Both the position numbers and the translations under genes were made by a program. Under the pieces are notes generated by a model that saw only the letters and a list, made by a program, of their open reading frames with translations, was not told the DNA's origin and searched no databases. From contig NZ_JAOSZE010000032.1 of assembly GCF_025630775.1 (NCBI RefSeq), positions 1 to 64,000 on the forward strand: a stretch of 64,000 nucleotides of DNA, in the 5' to 3' direction. Below, one piece after another: positions 1-8,771 of the stretch (position 1 is the stretch's first letter; the number at the start of each line of letters is the position of its first letter). This stretch comes from Actinoplanes sp. KI2 (GTDB taxonomy: Bacteria; Actinomycetota; Actinomycetes; Mycobacteriales; Micromonosporaceae).

Positions 1-42
1 TCTAGGACAGCGCTTCCGGCTCCGTTCTGGTGCGGTGGGCTC

Positions 43-1797
43 ATGCCTGAGGTGCGCTTCTTCACCGAGCTCCATCCGCCCGACGAGTCCGTGGTCATCC
101 GGGCCGCCGATGATGCCTGGGCCGAGGATCGTCCCGGGGTCTTCGAGGACGGCGCGTGGCGGTTCGTCCTCGACGACGCCGGCCCCTTCGAGTTCAAGTT
201 CGTGCTGGACGGCACGTGGATGGACGGGCCGAACCTCGGCCTGCCGGCCGGCGACGGGCCCTTCGACTTCGGCGACGACGTCGTGCGCTTCAACCCGATG
301 CCGGCAGTGCTCACCGAGAACTCGCGGGTCCAGTCGCTGATCTTCCGGCCCAATCATGACGAGCAGCACGGGTACGACGTGATCGTGGTCGGTTCGGGGA
401 TGGGCGGCGGGCTCCTCGCCGACCAGCTCAGCGACGCGGGCGCCGACGTGCTCGTGCTGGAGGCGGGGTCGTACCTGTTCCCCACGCACGTGGCCAACCT
501 GCCGCGGCGGCTGCGGATCGGGCGGTTCGACAAGAACGTCTGGGGGCTTTACCCGGACTTCAGCTTCGCCAACTACGTGAACGTGCCGGGGTCGTACTTC
601 GGCGGGGCGCAGGCCTTCAACCTGGGCGGGCGGTCGGTGTTCTGGGGCGGGCTGATCCCGCGGATGGGCGCCTGGGAGCTCTCCGCATGGCCGGCGCCGG
701 TCCGCGACTATCTGCTGAGCACCGGGTACCGGCTGGCCGAGGACGCGCTCAACCGGAACGGTCCGCTCGGGTCCACCTACCAGCAGGACGTCAAGCAGCA
801 CCTGTCGGCCCTGCTGCCGGAGTACGACCATCTCGACGCACCGGTGGCCGTGCAGTATCAGGGATACACCCCGCTCTCCATTCCCGGCGGCATGTTCTCC
901 ACGGCGGATCTGCTCGCCGAGGACCGGCTGGTCGACGATCCGGGCACCAGGCTGCCGACGATCAACCTGAACCACGCCGTTCAGCGGGTGCTGCACGCCG
1001 GCGGGCGGGTCACCGGGGTGGACTGTTACGACCTGCTCGGGCGGCGGCAGCGCCAGTATCGGGCGGACACGGTCGTGCTGAGCGCCGGGACCATCGAGTC
1101 GGCGAAGATCGCGTTGCAGTCGGGGCTGGCCGACCCGGCCGGGCTGATCGGGTGGGGGATCACCGACCACCCGATCCGGTACACGCACTTCTCCCTCCCG
1201 GCCGGATCGCCGTGGGCCGACGCGTCGTCGTCGGCGAAGGTCTGGTCGCGACATCGGGACACGTCGGAGGATCGGCACTCGTACAACGTCGTGCTGGAAC
1301 TGGGTGCGGACTTCAACCAGGGCCGCTACATAGATCCGGACAACCTGCGACGGCATCGCGAGCAGAAGGGCGATGCGACCCTCGGCGAGGTCGTCTTCCT
1401 GTTCCACGCCCCGCTGGTGCCGGCCAACCGGGTGTCGCTGACCGGCCCGCCGCATCTGCCGGTGCAGGTCGACGTCCAGCCGGCCCCGCTGCCGGGCGCT
1501 CTGCAGGACGAGGTGGCGGGCATCGGCAAGCACATCCTGGACGGGTTCGGGGCGCAGGCGATCGTGGGCGAGAACCTCGATCTGGCCACCGCCAAGCTGG
1601 GCGGGGTGGCGCACGAGGTCGGCACGCTGCGGATGGCGGATGCGGGGGCCGGGGTGGTCGACGCCGACCTGCGGTTCCTCGCGTACGACAATCTGTATGC
1701 CTGCGACAACTCGGTCTTTCCCACGTCGCCCGCCGCGAATCCGACGCTGACGCTGGCCGCCCTCGCCCTCCGGCTGGCCCGGCACCTGACCGGCTGA
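43..1797 (+). CDS. GMC-family FAD oxidoreductase with N-terminal glycan-binding-like domain
   Basis: 584 residues. An FAD-binding dinucleotide motif (GSGMGGG, residues 117-123) follows YDVIVV, and VLEAG (138-142) fits the ribose-binding acidic end of the Rossmann fold. The C-terminal part has the GMC_oxred_C pattern: AHEVGTLRM supplies the usual catalytic His and ANPTLTLAALALRLA the closing helix with the paired Asn. Such enzymes oxidise alcohols, often sugars or sterols; the substrate cannot be read here. Residues about 1-90 are not part of the GMC fold. They are rich in Trp, Phe and Asp and resemble an E-set/CBM48-like glycan-binding domain (FVLDDAGPFEFKFVLDG), which is inference. No signal peptide is seen, so it is probably cytoplasmic. 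The gene converges with the MacB-like operon with only 8 nt between stops. ATG chosen as the first start in frame; no clear ribosome binding site. Confidence 0.85.
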   Translation: MPEVRFFTELHPPDESVVIRAADDAWAEDRPGVFEDGAWRFVLDDAGPFEFKFVLDGTWMDGPNLGLPAGDGPFDFGDDVVRFNPMPAVLTENSRVQSLIFRPNHDEQHGYDVIVVGSGMGGGLLADQLSDAGADVLVLEAGSYLFPTHVANLPRRLRIGRFDKNVWGLYPDFSFANYVNVPGSYFGGAQAFNLGGRSVFWGGLIPRMGAWELSAWPAPVRDYLLSTGYRLAEDALNRNGPLGSTYQQDVKQHLSALLPEYDHLDAPVAVQYQGYTPLSIPGGMFSTADLLAEDRLVDDPGTRLPTINLNHAVQRVLHAGGRVTGVDCYDLLGRRQRQYRADTVVLSAGTIESAKIALQSGLADPAGLIGWGITDHPIRYTHFSLPAGSPWADASSSAKVWSRHRDTSEDRHSYNVVLELGADFNQGRYIDPDNLRRHREQKGDATLGEVVFLFHAPLVPANRVSLTGPPHLPVQVDVQPAPLPGALQDEVAGIGKHILDGFGAQAIVGENLDLATAKLGGVAHEVGTLRMADAGAGVVDADLRFLAYDNLYACDNSVFPTSPAANPTLTLAALALRLARHLTG

Positions 1798-1805
1798 CGG
1801 TCGTC

Positions 1806-2990
1806 CTACTCGGTGCGCAGGGCCACGACCGGGTCCAGGCGGCCGGCTCGCTGCGCCGGGATCACGCCGAAGATGATGCCGACCGCCGCGGAGACGCCGA
1901 AGGCCAGGGCAAGGGACCACCAGGTGATCGCGGCGGGGACCGGGGAGAGGCGGTCCACCAGCACAGCGGTGGTGATGCCCAGGGCCATGCCGAGGACGCC
2001 GCCGATCGTGGTGAGCAGCACCGCCTCCAGCAGGAACTGGACGCCGATGTCGCGGGGCCGGGCGCCCACCGCCTTGCGGAGTCCGATCTCCTTGGTGCGT
2101 TCGCGGACCGAGACCAGCATGATGTTGGAGACGCCCACGCCGCCCACCAGCAGGCTGATCCCCGCGATCGCGGCCAGCACCCCGGTCAGCACGCCCAGGA
2201 TGGAGCCGAGCACGCCGAGGATCTGCTCCTGGGTGACCGCGCTGAAGTCGGTGTCGGGGTGGCGTTTGACCAGGGTGGCGACCACCGACGCGCAGAGCTG
2301 GTCGATGGTGTCCCGGTCGGGGGCCCGGATCGCCAGGGCGTCGATGCGGTCGGTGCCGAGCAGGCGCTGAGCGGCGGTGACCGGGACGTGGATCTCGCCG
2401 TCCCGGTCCACGCCCAGGCTCTGGCCCAGCGGCTCGAAGGTGCCGATCACGCGGAACCGGACGCCGCCGACGGTGATCTGGCGGCCGATCGGGTCGCGCT
2501 CGCCGAACAACTGCCGGGCGATGCCGGCGCCGAGCACCGCCACCCGGCGGCCGGTGGTGACGTCGGTACGGGTCAGGTAGGCGCCGCGGTTCAGGTGGCG
2601 GACGAAGACGCCGGGCGTGGTCTCGAGGACGCCCTGCATGCTGGCGTACGCGGCCCGGTCGCCGGCCCGGACGGTCTCGCCGGAGCTGACCGTCACGGCA
2701 ACCCGGGAGCGGTCGCCGACCACGCGGGTGACCGCGTCCACGTCGTCGAGGCTCAGCGGGGACGAGGTGGGGGCGGCGCCCGGGTCGAGGCGGCCCGGCA
2801 CGACGATCAGCAGATTGGAGCCGAGGCCCTCCACCTGGCGCTCGATCAGGTGCTTGGTGCCGGTGCCGATGGAGACCAGGGCCACCACCGCGCCGACTCC
2901 GATGATCACCCCGAGCATGGTGAGGACGCTGCGCAGCCGGTTGGCTCGCAGGGCGTCGATGGCTACCCGCCACGCCTCGGCCAGTCTCAC
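1806..2990 (-). CDS. MacB-like ABC transporter permease (FtsX family)
   Basis: 394 residues. A membrane segment near the N-terminus (LTMLGVIIGVGAVVALVSIG) is followed by a large extracytoplasmic MacB_PCD-type domain (about 45-270) and a C-terminal FtsX domain with three membrane segments and the family signature NIMLVSVRERTKEIGLRKAVGA. MacB-type permeases are mechanotransmission proteins that, with an ATPase and an adaptor, drive extrusion of peptides, lipids or drugs. The GTG start overlaps the stop of the upstream ATPase gene by 4 nt (GTGA), so it is the last gene of a three-gene operon. Substrate unknown. Confidence 0.9.
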   Translation of the reverse strand: MRLAEAWRVAIDALRANRLRSVLTMLGVIIGVGAVVALVSIGTGTKHLIERQVEGLGSNLLIVVPGRLDPGAAPTSSPLSLDDVDAVTRVVGDRSRVAVTVSSGETVRAGDRAAYASMQGVLETTPGVFVRHLNRGAYLTRTDVTTGRRVAVLGAGIARQLFGERDPIGRQITVGGVRFRVIGTFEPLGQSLGVDRDGEIHVPVTAAQRLLGTDRIDALAIRAPDRDTIDQLCASVVATLVKRHPDTDFSAVTQEQILGVLGSILGVLTGVLAAIAGISLLVGGVGVSNIMLVSVRERTKEIGLRKAVGARPRDIGVQFLLEAVLLTTIGGVLGMALGITTAVLVDRLSPVPAAITWWSLALAFGVSAAVGIIFGVIPAQRAGRLDPVVALRTE

Positions 2991-3676
2991 GGGACGATCA
3001 GCCCATCCTTCATGACGATCTGGCGGCGGGCGCGGGCGGCCACGTCCCGGTCGTGGGTGACCAGCACGACCGCGACGCCGTCGGCGTTGAGCGACTCGAG
3101 CAGTTCGAGGACCGAGGCGCCGGTGGCCGAGTCGAGGTTGCCGGTGGGCTCGTCGGCCAGCAGCACCGAGGGGCCGGTGACCAGGGCGCGGGCGATCGCC
3201 ACCCGTTGTTGCTCGCCGCCGGACATCTGGTTGGGACGGTGGTCGAGGCGGTGGCCGAGGCCGACCCGCGCCAGCATCGCGGCGGCGCGTTCCCGGCGTT
3301 CGCGCCGGCCGGTGCCGCGGTAGACCAGTGGGAGCGCCACGTTGTCCCGGGCGGTGGTGCGGGCCAGCAGGTGGAACGACTGGAAGACGAACCCGATCGT
3401 CTCGTTGCGCAGCCGGGCCATCTCGGCGGGCGAGAGGGTGGCGACGTCACGGCCGCCGATCAGCAGCTGTCCGCTGGTCGGGCGGTCGAGGGCGCCGAGC
3501 AGGTGCATCAGCGTCGACTTGCCGGAGCCGGAGGTGCCGACGATCGCGACGTAGTCGCCGGCCGAGACGGTCAGCGACACCCCGCGCAGCGCGGGCACGG
3601 ACACGCCGTCGAGCTCGTACGAGCGGGCGACGCCGGCGGCGACGATCGCGGGCGCCGGACCGGTGATCGTGGTCAT
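2987..3676 (-). CDS. ABC transporter ATP-binding protein (MacB/LolD type)
   Basis: 229 residues. Walker A GTSGSGKST (about 43-51), Q-loop in GFVFQSFHLL, signature MSGGEQQRVAIARAL, Walker B VLLADEPTGNLDS and H-loop VTHDRD are all present, so it should be an active ATPase of the LolD/MacB class that pairs with FtsX-fold permeases. The ATG overlaps the stop of the adaptor gene upstream by 4 nt (ATGA), and its own stop overlaps the permease GTG by 4 nt. The reading frame stays open far upstream, but only as a shadow of the adaptor gene; the MTTITGPAPAIVAAGV start fits the overlap pattern. Confidence 0.93.
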   Translation of the reverse strand: MTTITGPAPAIVAAGVARSYELDGVSVPALRGVSLTVSAGDYVAIVGTSGSGKSTLMHLLGALDRPTSGQLLIGGRDVATLSPAEMARLRNETIGFVFQSFHLLARTTARDNVALPLVYRGTGRRERRERAAAMLARVGLGHRLDHRPNQMSGGEQQRVAIARALVTGPSVLLADEPTGNLDSATGASVLELLESLNADGVAVVLVTHDRDVAARARRQIVMKDGLIVP

Positions 3677-5043
3677 GAGGCCTTGTCGCCCGCGTGGACC
3701 TGATCGGCGCCGGCCACCACGATCCGCTGCCCGGCCGTCACGCCCGAGGTCACCTGCACGACGTCCTCGCCCTGCACGCCCAGCTCGACCGGCACCCGCC
3801 GGTACCGGCCGTCCCGCACCGCCCACACCGTGTCCTGCCCGTCGGCGTTGACGATCGCCGAGGCCGGTACGGTCACCGCGCCGGTCGCCTGCCGCACCTG
3901 CAGGCGCACCACGGCGCTCATGCCGGGCCGCGGGGTCGGCGTGCCGGCGGCCAGGTCGAGCCGGATCCGGTAGGAGACGCCGCCGCGGGCGGAGGTGGTC
4001 GGGAGCAGGTCGATCGCGCGTACGGTCGCCCGGTAGGTCACGCCGGAGGCCGCGTCGAGCTCGACGGTCGCCGTCACGCCCGGCTTGACCAGCAGCACGT
4101 CGGTCTCGTCGACCTCGGCGACCAGGCCCAGCCGGCTCACGTCGACGATGGTGGCGATCGGGGTGCCCGCCGCCACGTAGGCGCCCTGCGGCACCGCCTC
4201 GTCGACGCCGGGCAGGCCGGTGGTCGTGGCGGGGGCGGCCGGAGCGGCGCCGCCCGCGGACGCCGAGGAGATCAGGTCGCTCAGCGAGGTGCCGCCGCCG
4301 GTGGCGGCGCCGCCCAGCTGCACCACGCCGGCGACGGGGGCGCGCAGCGTCAGCGCGTCCACGGCGGCCTGCGCCAGGTCGTACGCCTGCTGGGCCTGCA
4401 GCCGCTGGGCGGTGGCGAGCGCGCCGACCGCCGCGCCGAGCGACGCCACGCCGCGCTGGACCGAGCGCAGGGCCGCGGCGGCGGTCGCCGAGGCCGCCCG
4501 GTATTGCTGCTCGGCCGCATCCACCTGTTTGAGCAGCACGGCCTTGGTCCGCGGGTCGGCGACCTGGCCGGCGGCGGCGCGGGCGTCGTCGAACGCCGAG
4601 GCGGCCTGCTTGTCGGTGCGCTTGCGGACCGCGGTGTAGCCGGCCAGGCTCACCGTGGGCGTGCCACCGCCGCGGGACGCCTGGTCGAGGGCCTTCGCGG
4701 CGGCGTCGCGGCGGGCGACCAGCTCGGGCGAGTCGATGACGGCCACCACGTCGCCCTTGCGGACCTGGTCGCCGGCCTCGACCCGCAGGTCGGTCAGGGT
4801 GCCGGCGGCGGGGGCGCTGAGCGTGGCGGCGGAGCGGGCGGTGACCGAGCCGGGCGCCTCGACGATCTCGCTGACCGTGCCGGTGGTGGCCGCGCCCACC
4901 GTGACGCCCTTGTCCTCGTTGTCGCACGCGGCCGCGGCGAGGGTGATCAGCGTGACGATGCCGAGCGCGAGAACGCCCGGCCGGAGCCGGGCGCGGGCGG
5001 GCCGTGGAGCGCGGTAAGGGGCTTCGCGAAGCACGGACGCCAC
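3673..5043 (-). CDS. HlyD/MacA-like efflux adaptor, putative lipoprotein
   Basis: About 456 residues from a GTG start. Near the N-terminus a hydrophobic stretch ends in TLAAAACDN, a lipobox-like site, so the protein is probably lipid-anchored outside the membrane. It then shows a lipoyl-like half (GTVSEIVEAPGSVTARS, GDQVRKGDVVAVIDSPELV), an Ala/Gln-rich helical hairpin, the second lipoyl half (LRAPVAGVVQLGG) and beta-barrel/membrane-proximal domains (VDVSRLGLVAEVDETD, GMSAVVRL). This is the MacA/YknX-type organisation. It is the first gene of an operon with the ATPase and permease. Start uncertain: an open frame continues upstream to 5232, but the composition there is poor and the signal peptide favours the GTG. 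Confidence 0.85.
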   Translation of the reverse strand: MASVLREAPYRAPRPARARLRPGVLALGIVTLITLAAAACDNEDKGVTVGAATTGTVSEIVEAPGSVTARSAATLSAPAAGTLTDLRVEAGDQVRKGDVVAVIDSPELVARRDAAAKALDQASRGGGTPTVSLAGYTAVRKRTDKQAASAFDDARAAAGQVADPRTKAVLLKQVDAAEQQYRAASATAAAALRSVQRGVASLGAAVGALATAQRLQAQQAYDLAQAAVDALTLRAPVAGVVQLGGAATGGGTSLSDLISSASAGGAAPAAPATTTGLPGVDEAVPQGAYVAAGTPIATIVDVSRLGLVAEVDETDVLLVKPGVTATVELDAASGVTYRATVRAIDLLPTTSARGGVSYRIRLDLAAGTPTPRPGMSAVVRLQVRQATGAVTVPASAIVNADGQDTVWAVRDGRYRRVPVELGVQGEDVVQVTSGVTAGQRIVVAGADQVHAGDKAS

Positions 5044-5231
5044 TCTATGCCGCACGGCTCGGCGGCATCGGCGACGCTCGCTTCGACCGCGTCGGACGTC
5101 CGACATCGCGGGGGACAAACCGGTCGATGCCGCATTTGCCCCTTGACCCGCGGCCGCACCCTGGGTGAACCGTCCCCCGATCCCGGCACGTATCCCCTTG
5201 GCAACGTGAACCGTGAAGGACGTGAAGCGCA

Positions 5232-5405
5232 ATGCAGCGAGCCGACGAACTGACCGTGGTGCACCACGACGACAGCGTGAGCCGGTTCCTCGACGTGACC
5301 TACACCCTCGGGCGGGACGGCCTGCGGCTGATCACCGGGGACGGCGCCGAGCGCCATTTCCCCAGGCACGAGGTGCTGACCACGCACGCACGTCGCCGCG
5401 CGTGA
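5232..5405 (+). CDS. Small protein of unknown function (57 residues)
   Basis: A short gene with strong G/C third-position bias: starts MQRADELTVVHHDDSVSRFL, ends THARRRA. An AAGGA-like ribosome binding sequence lies in the GTGAAGGACGTGAAGCGCA leader. The protein has alternating hydrophobic residues compatible with a small beta-sheet (LDVTYTLGRDGLRLITGDG) and a basic tail. I do not recognise the family. It is divergent from the efflux operon and convergent with the L,D-transpeptidase gene. A perfect hairpin begins 5 nt after its stop, which supports a real transcription unit ending here. Confidence 0.6.
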   Translation: MQRADELTVVHHDDSVSRFLDVTYTLGRDGLRLITGDGAERHFPRHEVLTTHARRRA

Positions 5406-5410
5406 AGCAA

Positions 5411-5437
5411 AACGGCGCCCGGGGTCCGGGCGCCGTT
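5411..5437. terminator. Bidirectional terminator hairpin
   Basis: Perfect 12-bp stem AACGGCGCCCGG / CCGGGCGCCGTT with a GGT loop between two convergent genes (the 57-residue protein and the L,D-transpeptidase). The A-run on one side and TT on the other fit use in both directions. Confidence 0.8.
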
Positions 5438-5453
5438 CAACCCTTGATCACGA

Positions 5454-6215
5454 TCAGGTACCGGGGCGACGCCCGAACACCTTCACCGTCGAGCCGATCT
5501 TCCCGATGCCGTAGTACGCCTTCGCGTCCTGCTGCAGCAGGTTGACGCAGCCGTGCGAACCCCGCCACTTGTCGTGGATGTAGGTGGTGGTCTGGTGGAA
5601 CCCGCGACCGCCGACGAATCGCTGCCAGTACGGCAGCCAGACGTGGTACGGGTTCGACCACTCCTTTGCGGTCCGCTTATTGATCTTGAAGGTGCCGGCC
5701 GGCGTGCGGTAGCCCTTCATGCCGGTCCGGGTGATCGTCGGCTTGAGGTACACCTTGCCGTTCTTCATCACCCACGTGGTCTGGTGGGTGAGGTCGACGC
5801 AGAAGGTGACCCCGGACGACTTCGCCTTGCAGGCCGACGTGTTCGTCGACGCGAGCCGCTGAGCCACGTCGTACGTCGTCGGGCCGGCCAGTCCCTGGGC
5901 CGGCTGGATGCCGAACCGCTTCTGGAACTTCTTGATGGCCGCGCAGTCCGCGGCGGACTGCTTGCCGTCGACGGTGACGGTGCCGTAGCCGCCGAGCTTC
6001 TTGAGGTAGCCCTCGACCTGCTTCTGATACTTACCGGTGGCGCACCCCGAGGCTGCCGCCTTCGTCACCACCGTGGTGGTCACGACCTTGGCCGCCGGGG
6101 CGGTGCGCACCGCGGCGCCGGCGCCCGAGGGCGTCAGCGCCAGGATGCCCGCGCCGCTCACCAGGGTCGCCAACGCGGCCCCGGCGAGACGGGCGGTAAC
6201 CCGACTCACTCGCAA
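5454..6215 (-). CDS. Secreted L,D-transpeptidase (YkuD domain) with peptidoglycan-binding-like region
   Basis: 253 residues from a TTG start, chosen because GGGGAGGA lies 5 nt upstream; an open frame runs 15 codons further but lacks a ribosome binding site. A signal peptide covers about 1-35. Residues about 60-125 resemble a PG_binding_1 helical repeat (KFQKRFGIQPAQGLAGPTTY). The C-terminal YkuD domain has HDKWRGSHGCVNL with the catalytic His221 and Cys223. These enzymes make 3-3 cross-links in peptidoglycan or attach proteins to it, outside the membrane. The gene lies downstream of a CAP-domain secreted protein on the same strand. Confidence 0.93.
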   Translation of the reverse strand: MRVSRVTARLAGAALATLVSGAGILALTPSGAGAAVRTAPAAKVVTTTVVTKAAASGCATGKYQKQVEGYLKKLGGYGTVTVDGKQSAADCAAIKKFQKRFGIQPAQGLAGPTTYDVAQRLASTNTSACKAKSSGVTFCVDLTHQTTWVMKNGKVYLKPTITRTGMKGYRTPAGTFKINKRTAKEWSNPYHVWLPYWQRFVGGRGFHQTTTYIHDKWRGSHGCVNLLQQDAKAYYGIGKIGSTVKVFGRRPGT

Positions 6216-6356
6216 CTTGGTCCTCCCCAGGACTTGTGTGCGCACATAGAAGCACAGCAAGGCTCGCCGTGGCGTTCGGGGGAACGGCCTTTGGCGCGAA
6301 TTCGCGAGGAGAATCGGCCCGGTGCCCTGGGAGTTGAGTCAGGTTATGGGGGCAAA

Positions 6357-6968
6357 TCAGGTCATCGGCGTTGCGAAGTCCTGCACCCAGTAGGCGGTGC
6401 GGCCGCGGCCGATGGCCAGGCCGATGCCCATCTGATGGAGCCGGCAGTCCAGGATGTTCGCCCGGTGCGGTGCGCTGTGCATCCAGCCGTTGACCACGTC
6501 GTACGCGCTGGAGAAGCCGCGGGCGATGTTCTCGCCGTACTGCCGCCAGTGGTAGCCGGCCTTCCGCACCCGGTCGCCGGGGGAGTCGCCGCGCGGGGAG
6601 TTGTGCGCGAAGTAGTGGCGGCGGGCCATGTCGGCGGCGTGCAGGTTGGCCACGGCGATCAGCCGCCGGTCCAGCGACAGGGCGCCGCAGCCGGCGCGCC
6701 GCCGATTCAGGTTGATCAGGTCGAGCACCCGCTGCTGCATCGGCGCCATCGGGTTGTTCGAGATGTCCGAGTGGGTGACGATCCGGCGGGCGGCGGTCCG
6801 CAGGACGGTCGCCGGCGGGCCGGGCGCGGCGCGCTGAGCGGCCTCCGGCAGGGTGGCGCCCGGTAGCTTCGGCGTCACCTGCGCGCCGGCGGTCGTGGCC
6901 GCCATGCCCCCCGCGAGCACCAGCGCCGAGGTCGCCGCGGCGACCACCACCAGACGTTTTCTCCGCAT
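6357..6968 (-). CDS. Secreted CAP/SCP-domain protein
   Basis: 203 residues. A signal peptide (MRRKRLVVVAAATSALVLAG) leads to a short linker and a CAP domain from about residue 75: QQRVLDLINLNRRRAGC, ANLHAADMARRHYF, GENIARGF and HRANILD, the usual order of conserved CAP motifs. Bacterial CAP proteins are extracellular and generally of unknown biochemical role, with some binding lipids or acting in spore or wall biology. The ATG was chosen because it directly precedes the signal peptide; the frame is open 32 codons further upstream without signal-like sequence. Same strand as the L,D-transpeptidase with a 141-nt gap. Confidence 0.9.
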   Translation of the reverse strand: MRRKRLVVVAAATSALVLAGGMAATTAGAQVTPKLPGATLPEAAQRAAPGPPATVLRTAARRIVTHSDISNNPMAPMQQRVLDLINLNRRRAGCGALSLDRRLIAVANLHAADMARRHYFAHNSPRGDSPGDRVRKAGYHWRQYGENIARGFSSAYDVVNGWMHSAPHRANILDCRLHQMGIGLAIGRGRTAYWVQDFATPMT

Positions 6969-7272
6969 GCAGCGATTCCTGTCGATTCGCCGACGCCGGG
7001 CGTGTCCGCGGCGCCTTTCGCCAGAGGTCAACGTCACAAACCGGCCACGGTGACCTCCCTCCAAGGTGGCTGCCGCCGGTCACGCACCGTCGTGCGTCGC
7101 TGTTTTCTGCCGTACGACCTGGGCAGACGTCCCCGATGCAGGGGAGCAGACGAGTCGCACAATCGCACAGACAATTCGGACACTTCATTCGTTCGCGGTA
7201 GGCCTGCGGGGTGTTTCTTGCCGACCGCCAGGACGGTCCCGAAAGACCCTGATCCATCAGTACGGTGCCCCG
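6969..7272. promoter_or_regulatory. Divergent intergenic region, CAP protein / acyltransferase
   Basis: 304 nt without a convincing gene. It must hold the promoters of two divergent genes and a long leader for the CAP gene. Read on the minus strand, a GGAGGGAGGTCACC tract and a small hairpin (TCCCCTGCATCGGGGA, near 7130) can be seen. I looked for a c-di-AMP riboswitch signature, common before wall-hydrolase genes in actinobacteria, and did not recognise one. Confidence 0.4.
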
Positions 7273-8679
7273 GTGCGAAATCGTTACCTGGACCTCCTCC
7301 GGGCCGCGGCGATCGTCCGGGTGATCGTTTACCACCTCTTCGGCTGGCCCTGGCTGTCCATCGTGCTCCCCGCGATGGGCATCATGTTCGCCCTGGCAGG
7401 GTCGCTCACCGCCGCCTCCCTGGAGCGGCGGGCCGGCCGCAGGGTCGTCTACTCCCGGCTGCGCCGGCTGCTGCCGCCACTGTGGCTGCTCGGGCTGATC
7501 GTCGTGCCGGTCATGCTGATCATGGGCTGGCGGCAGGAGGTCGGCGGCGAGCACCCGTTCAGCCTGCCCCGGCTGCTGTTCTGGATCTTCCCGGTCGGCG
7601 ACCCGCCGGGCAGCGACGCGGCGGTCGACGCGTGGGAGCCGCTCTGGTACGTCCGCGCGTACCTCTGGTTCATCCTGCTCTCGCCGTTCCTGTACGCGCT
7701 GTACAAGCGGATCGGCTGGGCCGCGGTCGCCCTGCCGCTCGCGCTGATCGTGGTGCTCGACCGGACCGGGCTGACCCTGCCGGCCACCGCCGACGCGGCG
7801 ATGTGGGACTTCGTGACCTTCGGGGCGTGCTGGATGGCCGGCTTCGCGCACCGCGACGGGCGGCTGCGGCGGCTCCCGGTGTGGGTGGCCTATCCGGTGG
7901 CGATCGCGCTCGGGGCGGCGGCGATGTACTACCTCAGCGGGCACCAGGGCGACGACCCGTGGGACCTCAACGACGTCCCCGAGTCGCAGGCGCTGTGGTC
8001 GATCGCGTTCGTCCTGATCGTGCTGCGCTGGCAGCCGCCGATGGCCTGGCTGGCCCGGGTCCGGCCGCTGGACCGGCTGGTCACGCTGCTGAACGCGCGG
8101 GCGGTCACGGTCTACCTGTGGCACAACATCGCGATCGACGCGGTCTGGCCGATCCTGGCCTTCGTCGCCCTCGACGACCTCGCCGGCCGGCTCGGCGCGG
8201 GGGTAGACCTGGTGATGGCGCTGGTGGTGACGCTGATCGCCGTGCTGCTCTTCGGCTGGGCCGAGGACCTGGCGGCCCGGCGCGCGCCGAAGTTGTGGCC
8301 GACCGGGTCGCGGGCCTTCGAGAAGGAGGAGATCCCGGAGCCGGCGGACGTGCCGGAGCCGCCGGCGATCGCCTCGGGACGTCCGGATGTCCGCGCGTAC
8401 GGCGCCGCGGCGGCGATGAGCCCGCGGCCGGGGGCATGGGTGCCGCGGACCGGGTTCTCCGCGCCGCCGGTGGTACCGGGCACCGGCAGCGGCACAGTCC
8501 CGTCCGACGGGCGGCACACGGCGACCGGCGACGGCGACGACCGGAACGTCACGCTGGGGCTGCCGGTGGCCGGGCGGCGGGCGAGCCGGTCCGAACAGCC
8601 GCTGGTCGGGGAGGTGCTCGACGCGCCCGGCGACCGGCCGGACTGGTTCCGGCCCGGGCTGGGCCGGCCGGGTCAGTGA
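7273..8679 (+). CDS. Acyltransferase-3 family membrane protein
   Basis: About 468 residues from GTG. The first residues RYLDLLRAAAIVRVIVYHLF match the acyltransferase-3 N-terminus, with the conserved Arg and the His of RxxxxxxxxxxH. About ten hydrophobic segments follow (for example LLFWIFPVGD, WYVRAYLWFILLSPFLYALY, MAGFAHRDGRL). The family O-acylates extracytoplasmic sugars, antibiotics or peptidoglycan. A roughly 100-residue Pro/Ala/Gly-rich cytoplasmic tail follows the last segment. No ribosome binding site precedes the GTG, so it may be leaderless or begin elsewhere. Acceptor unknown. Confidence 0.87.
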   Translation: MRNRYLDLLRAAAIVRVIVYHLFGWPWLSIVLPAMGIMFALAGSLTAASLERRAGRRVVYSRLRRLLPPLWLLGLIVVPVMLIMGWRQEVGGEHPFSLPRLLFWIFPVGDPPGSDAAVDAWEPLWYVRAYLWFILLSPFLYALYKRIGWAAVALPLALIVVLDRTGLTLPATADAAMWDFVTFGACWMAGFAHRDGRLRRLPVWVAYPVAIALGAAAMYYLSGHQGDDPWDLNDVPESQALWSIAFVLIVLRWQPPMAWLARVRPLDRLVTLLNARAVTVYLWHNIAIDAVWPILAFVALDDLAGRLGAGVDLVMALVVTLIAVLLFGWAEDLAARRAPKLWPTGSRAFEKEEIPEPADVPEPPAIASGRPDVRAYGAAAAMSPRPGAWVPRTGFSAPPVVPGTGSGTVPSDGRHTATGDGDDRNVTLGLPVAGRRASRSEQPLVGEVLDAPGDRPDWFRPGLGRPGQ

Positions 8680-8713
8680 CTGTCGTACCCCCGGTGTAGG
8701 AAGGGTGAGCGGG

Positions 8714-8731
8714 CGCACCATATCGGGTGCC
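8714..8731. terminator. Short hairpin after the acyltransferase gene
   Basis: GCACC / GGTGC arms around ATATCG, extendable by mismatched G/C pairs, in the 92-nt gap before the EamA gene. Weak; may end the upstream transcript. Confidence 0.35.
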
Positions 8732-8771
8732 CCCGCCCATCGCTCCTTACCGACGTCGGAGACTCGGGGAC

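Noticed and set aside
6969-7272. c-di-AMP (ydaO-type) riboswitch before the CAP gene
   Set aside because: Such switches often precede wall-hydrolase genes, but the conserved core motifs are not visible.
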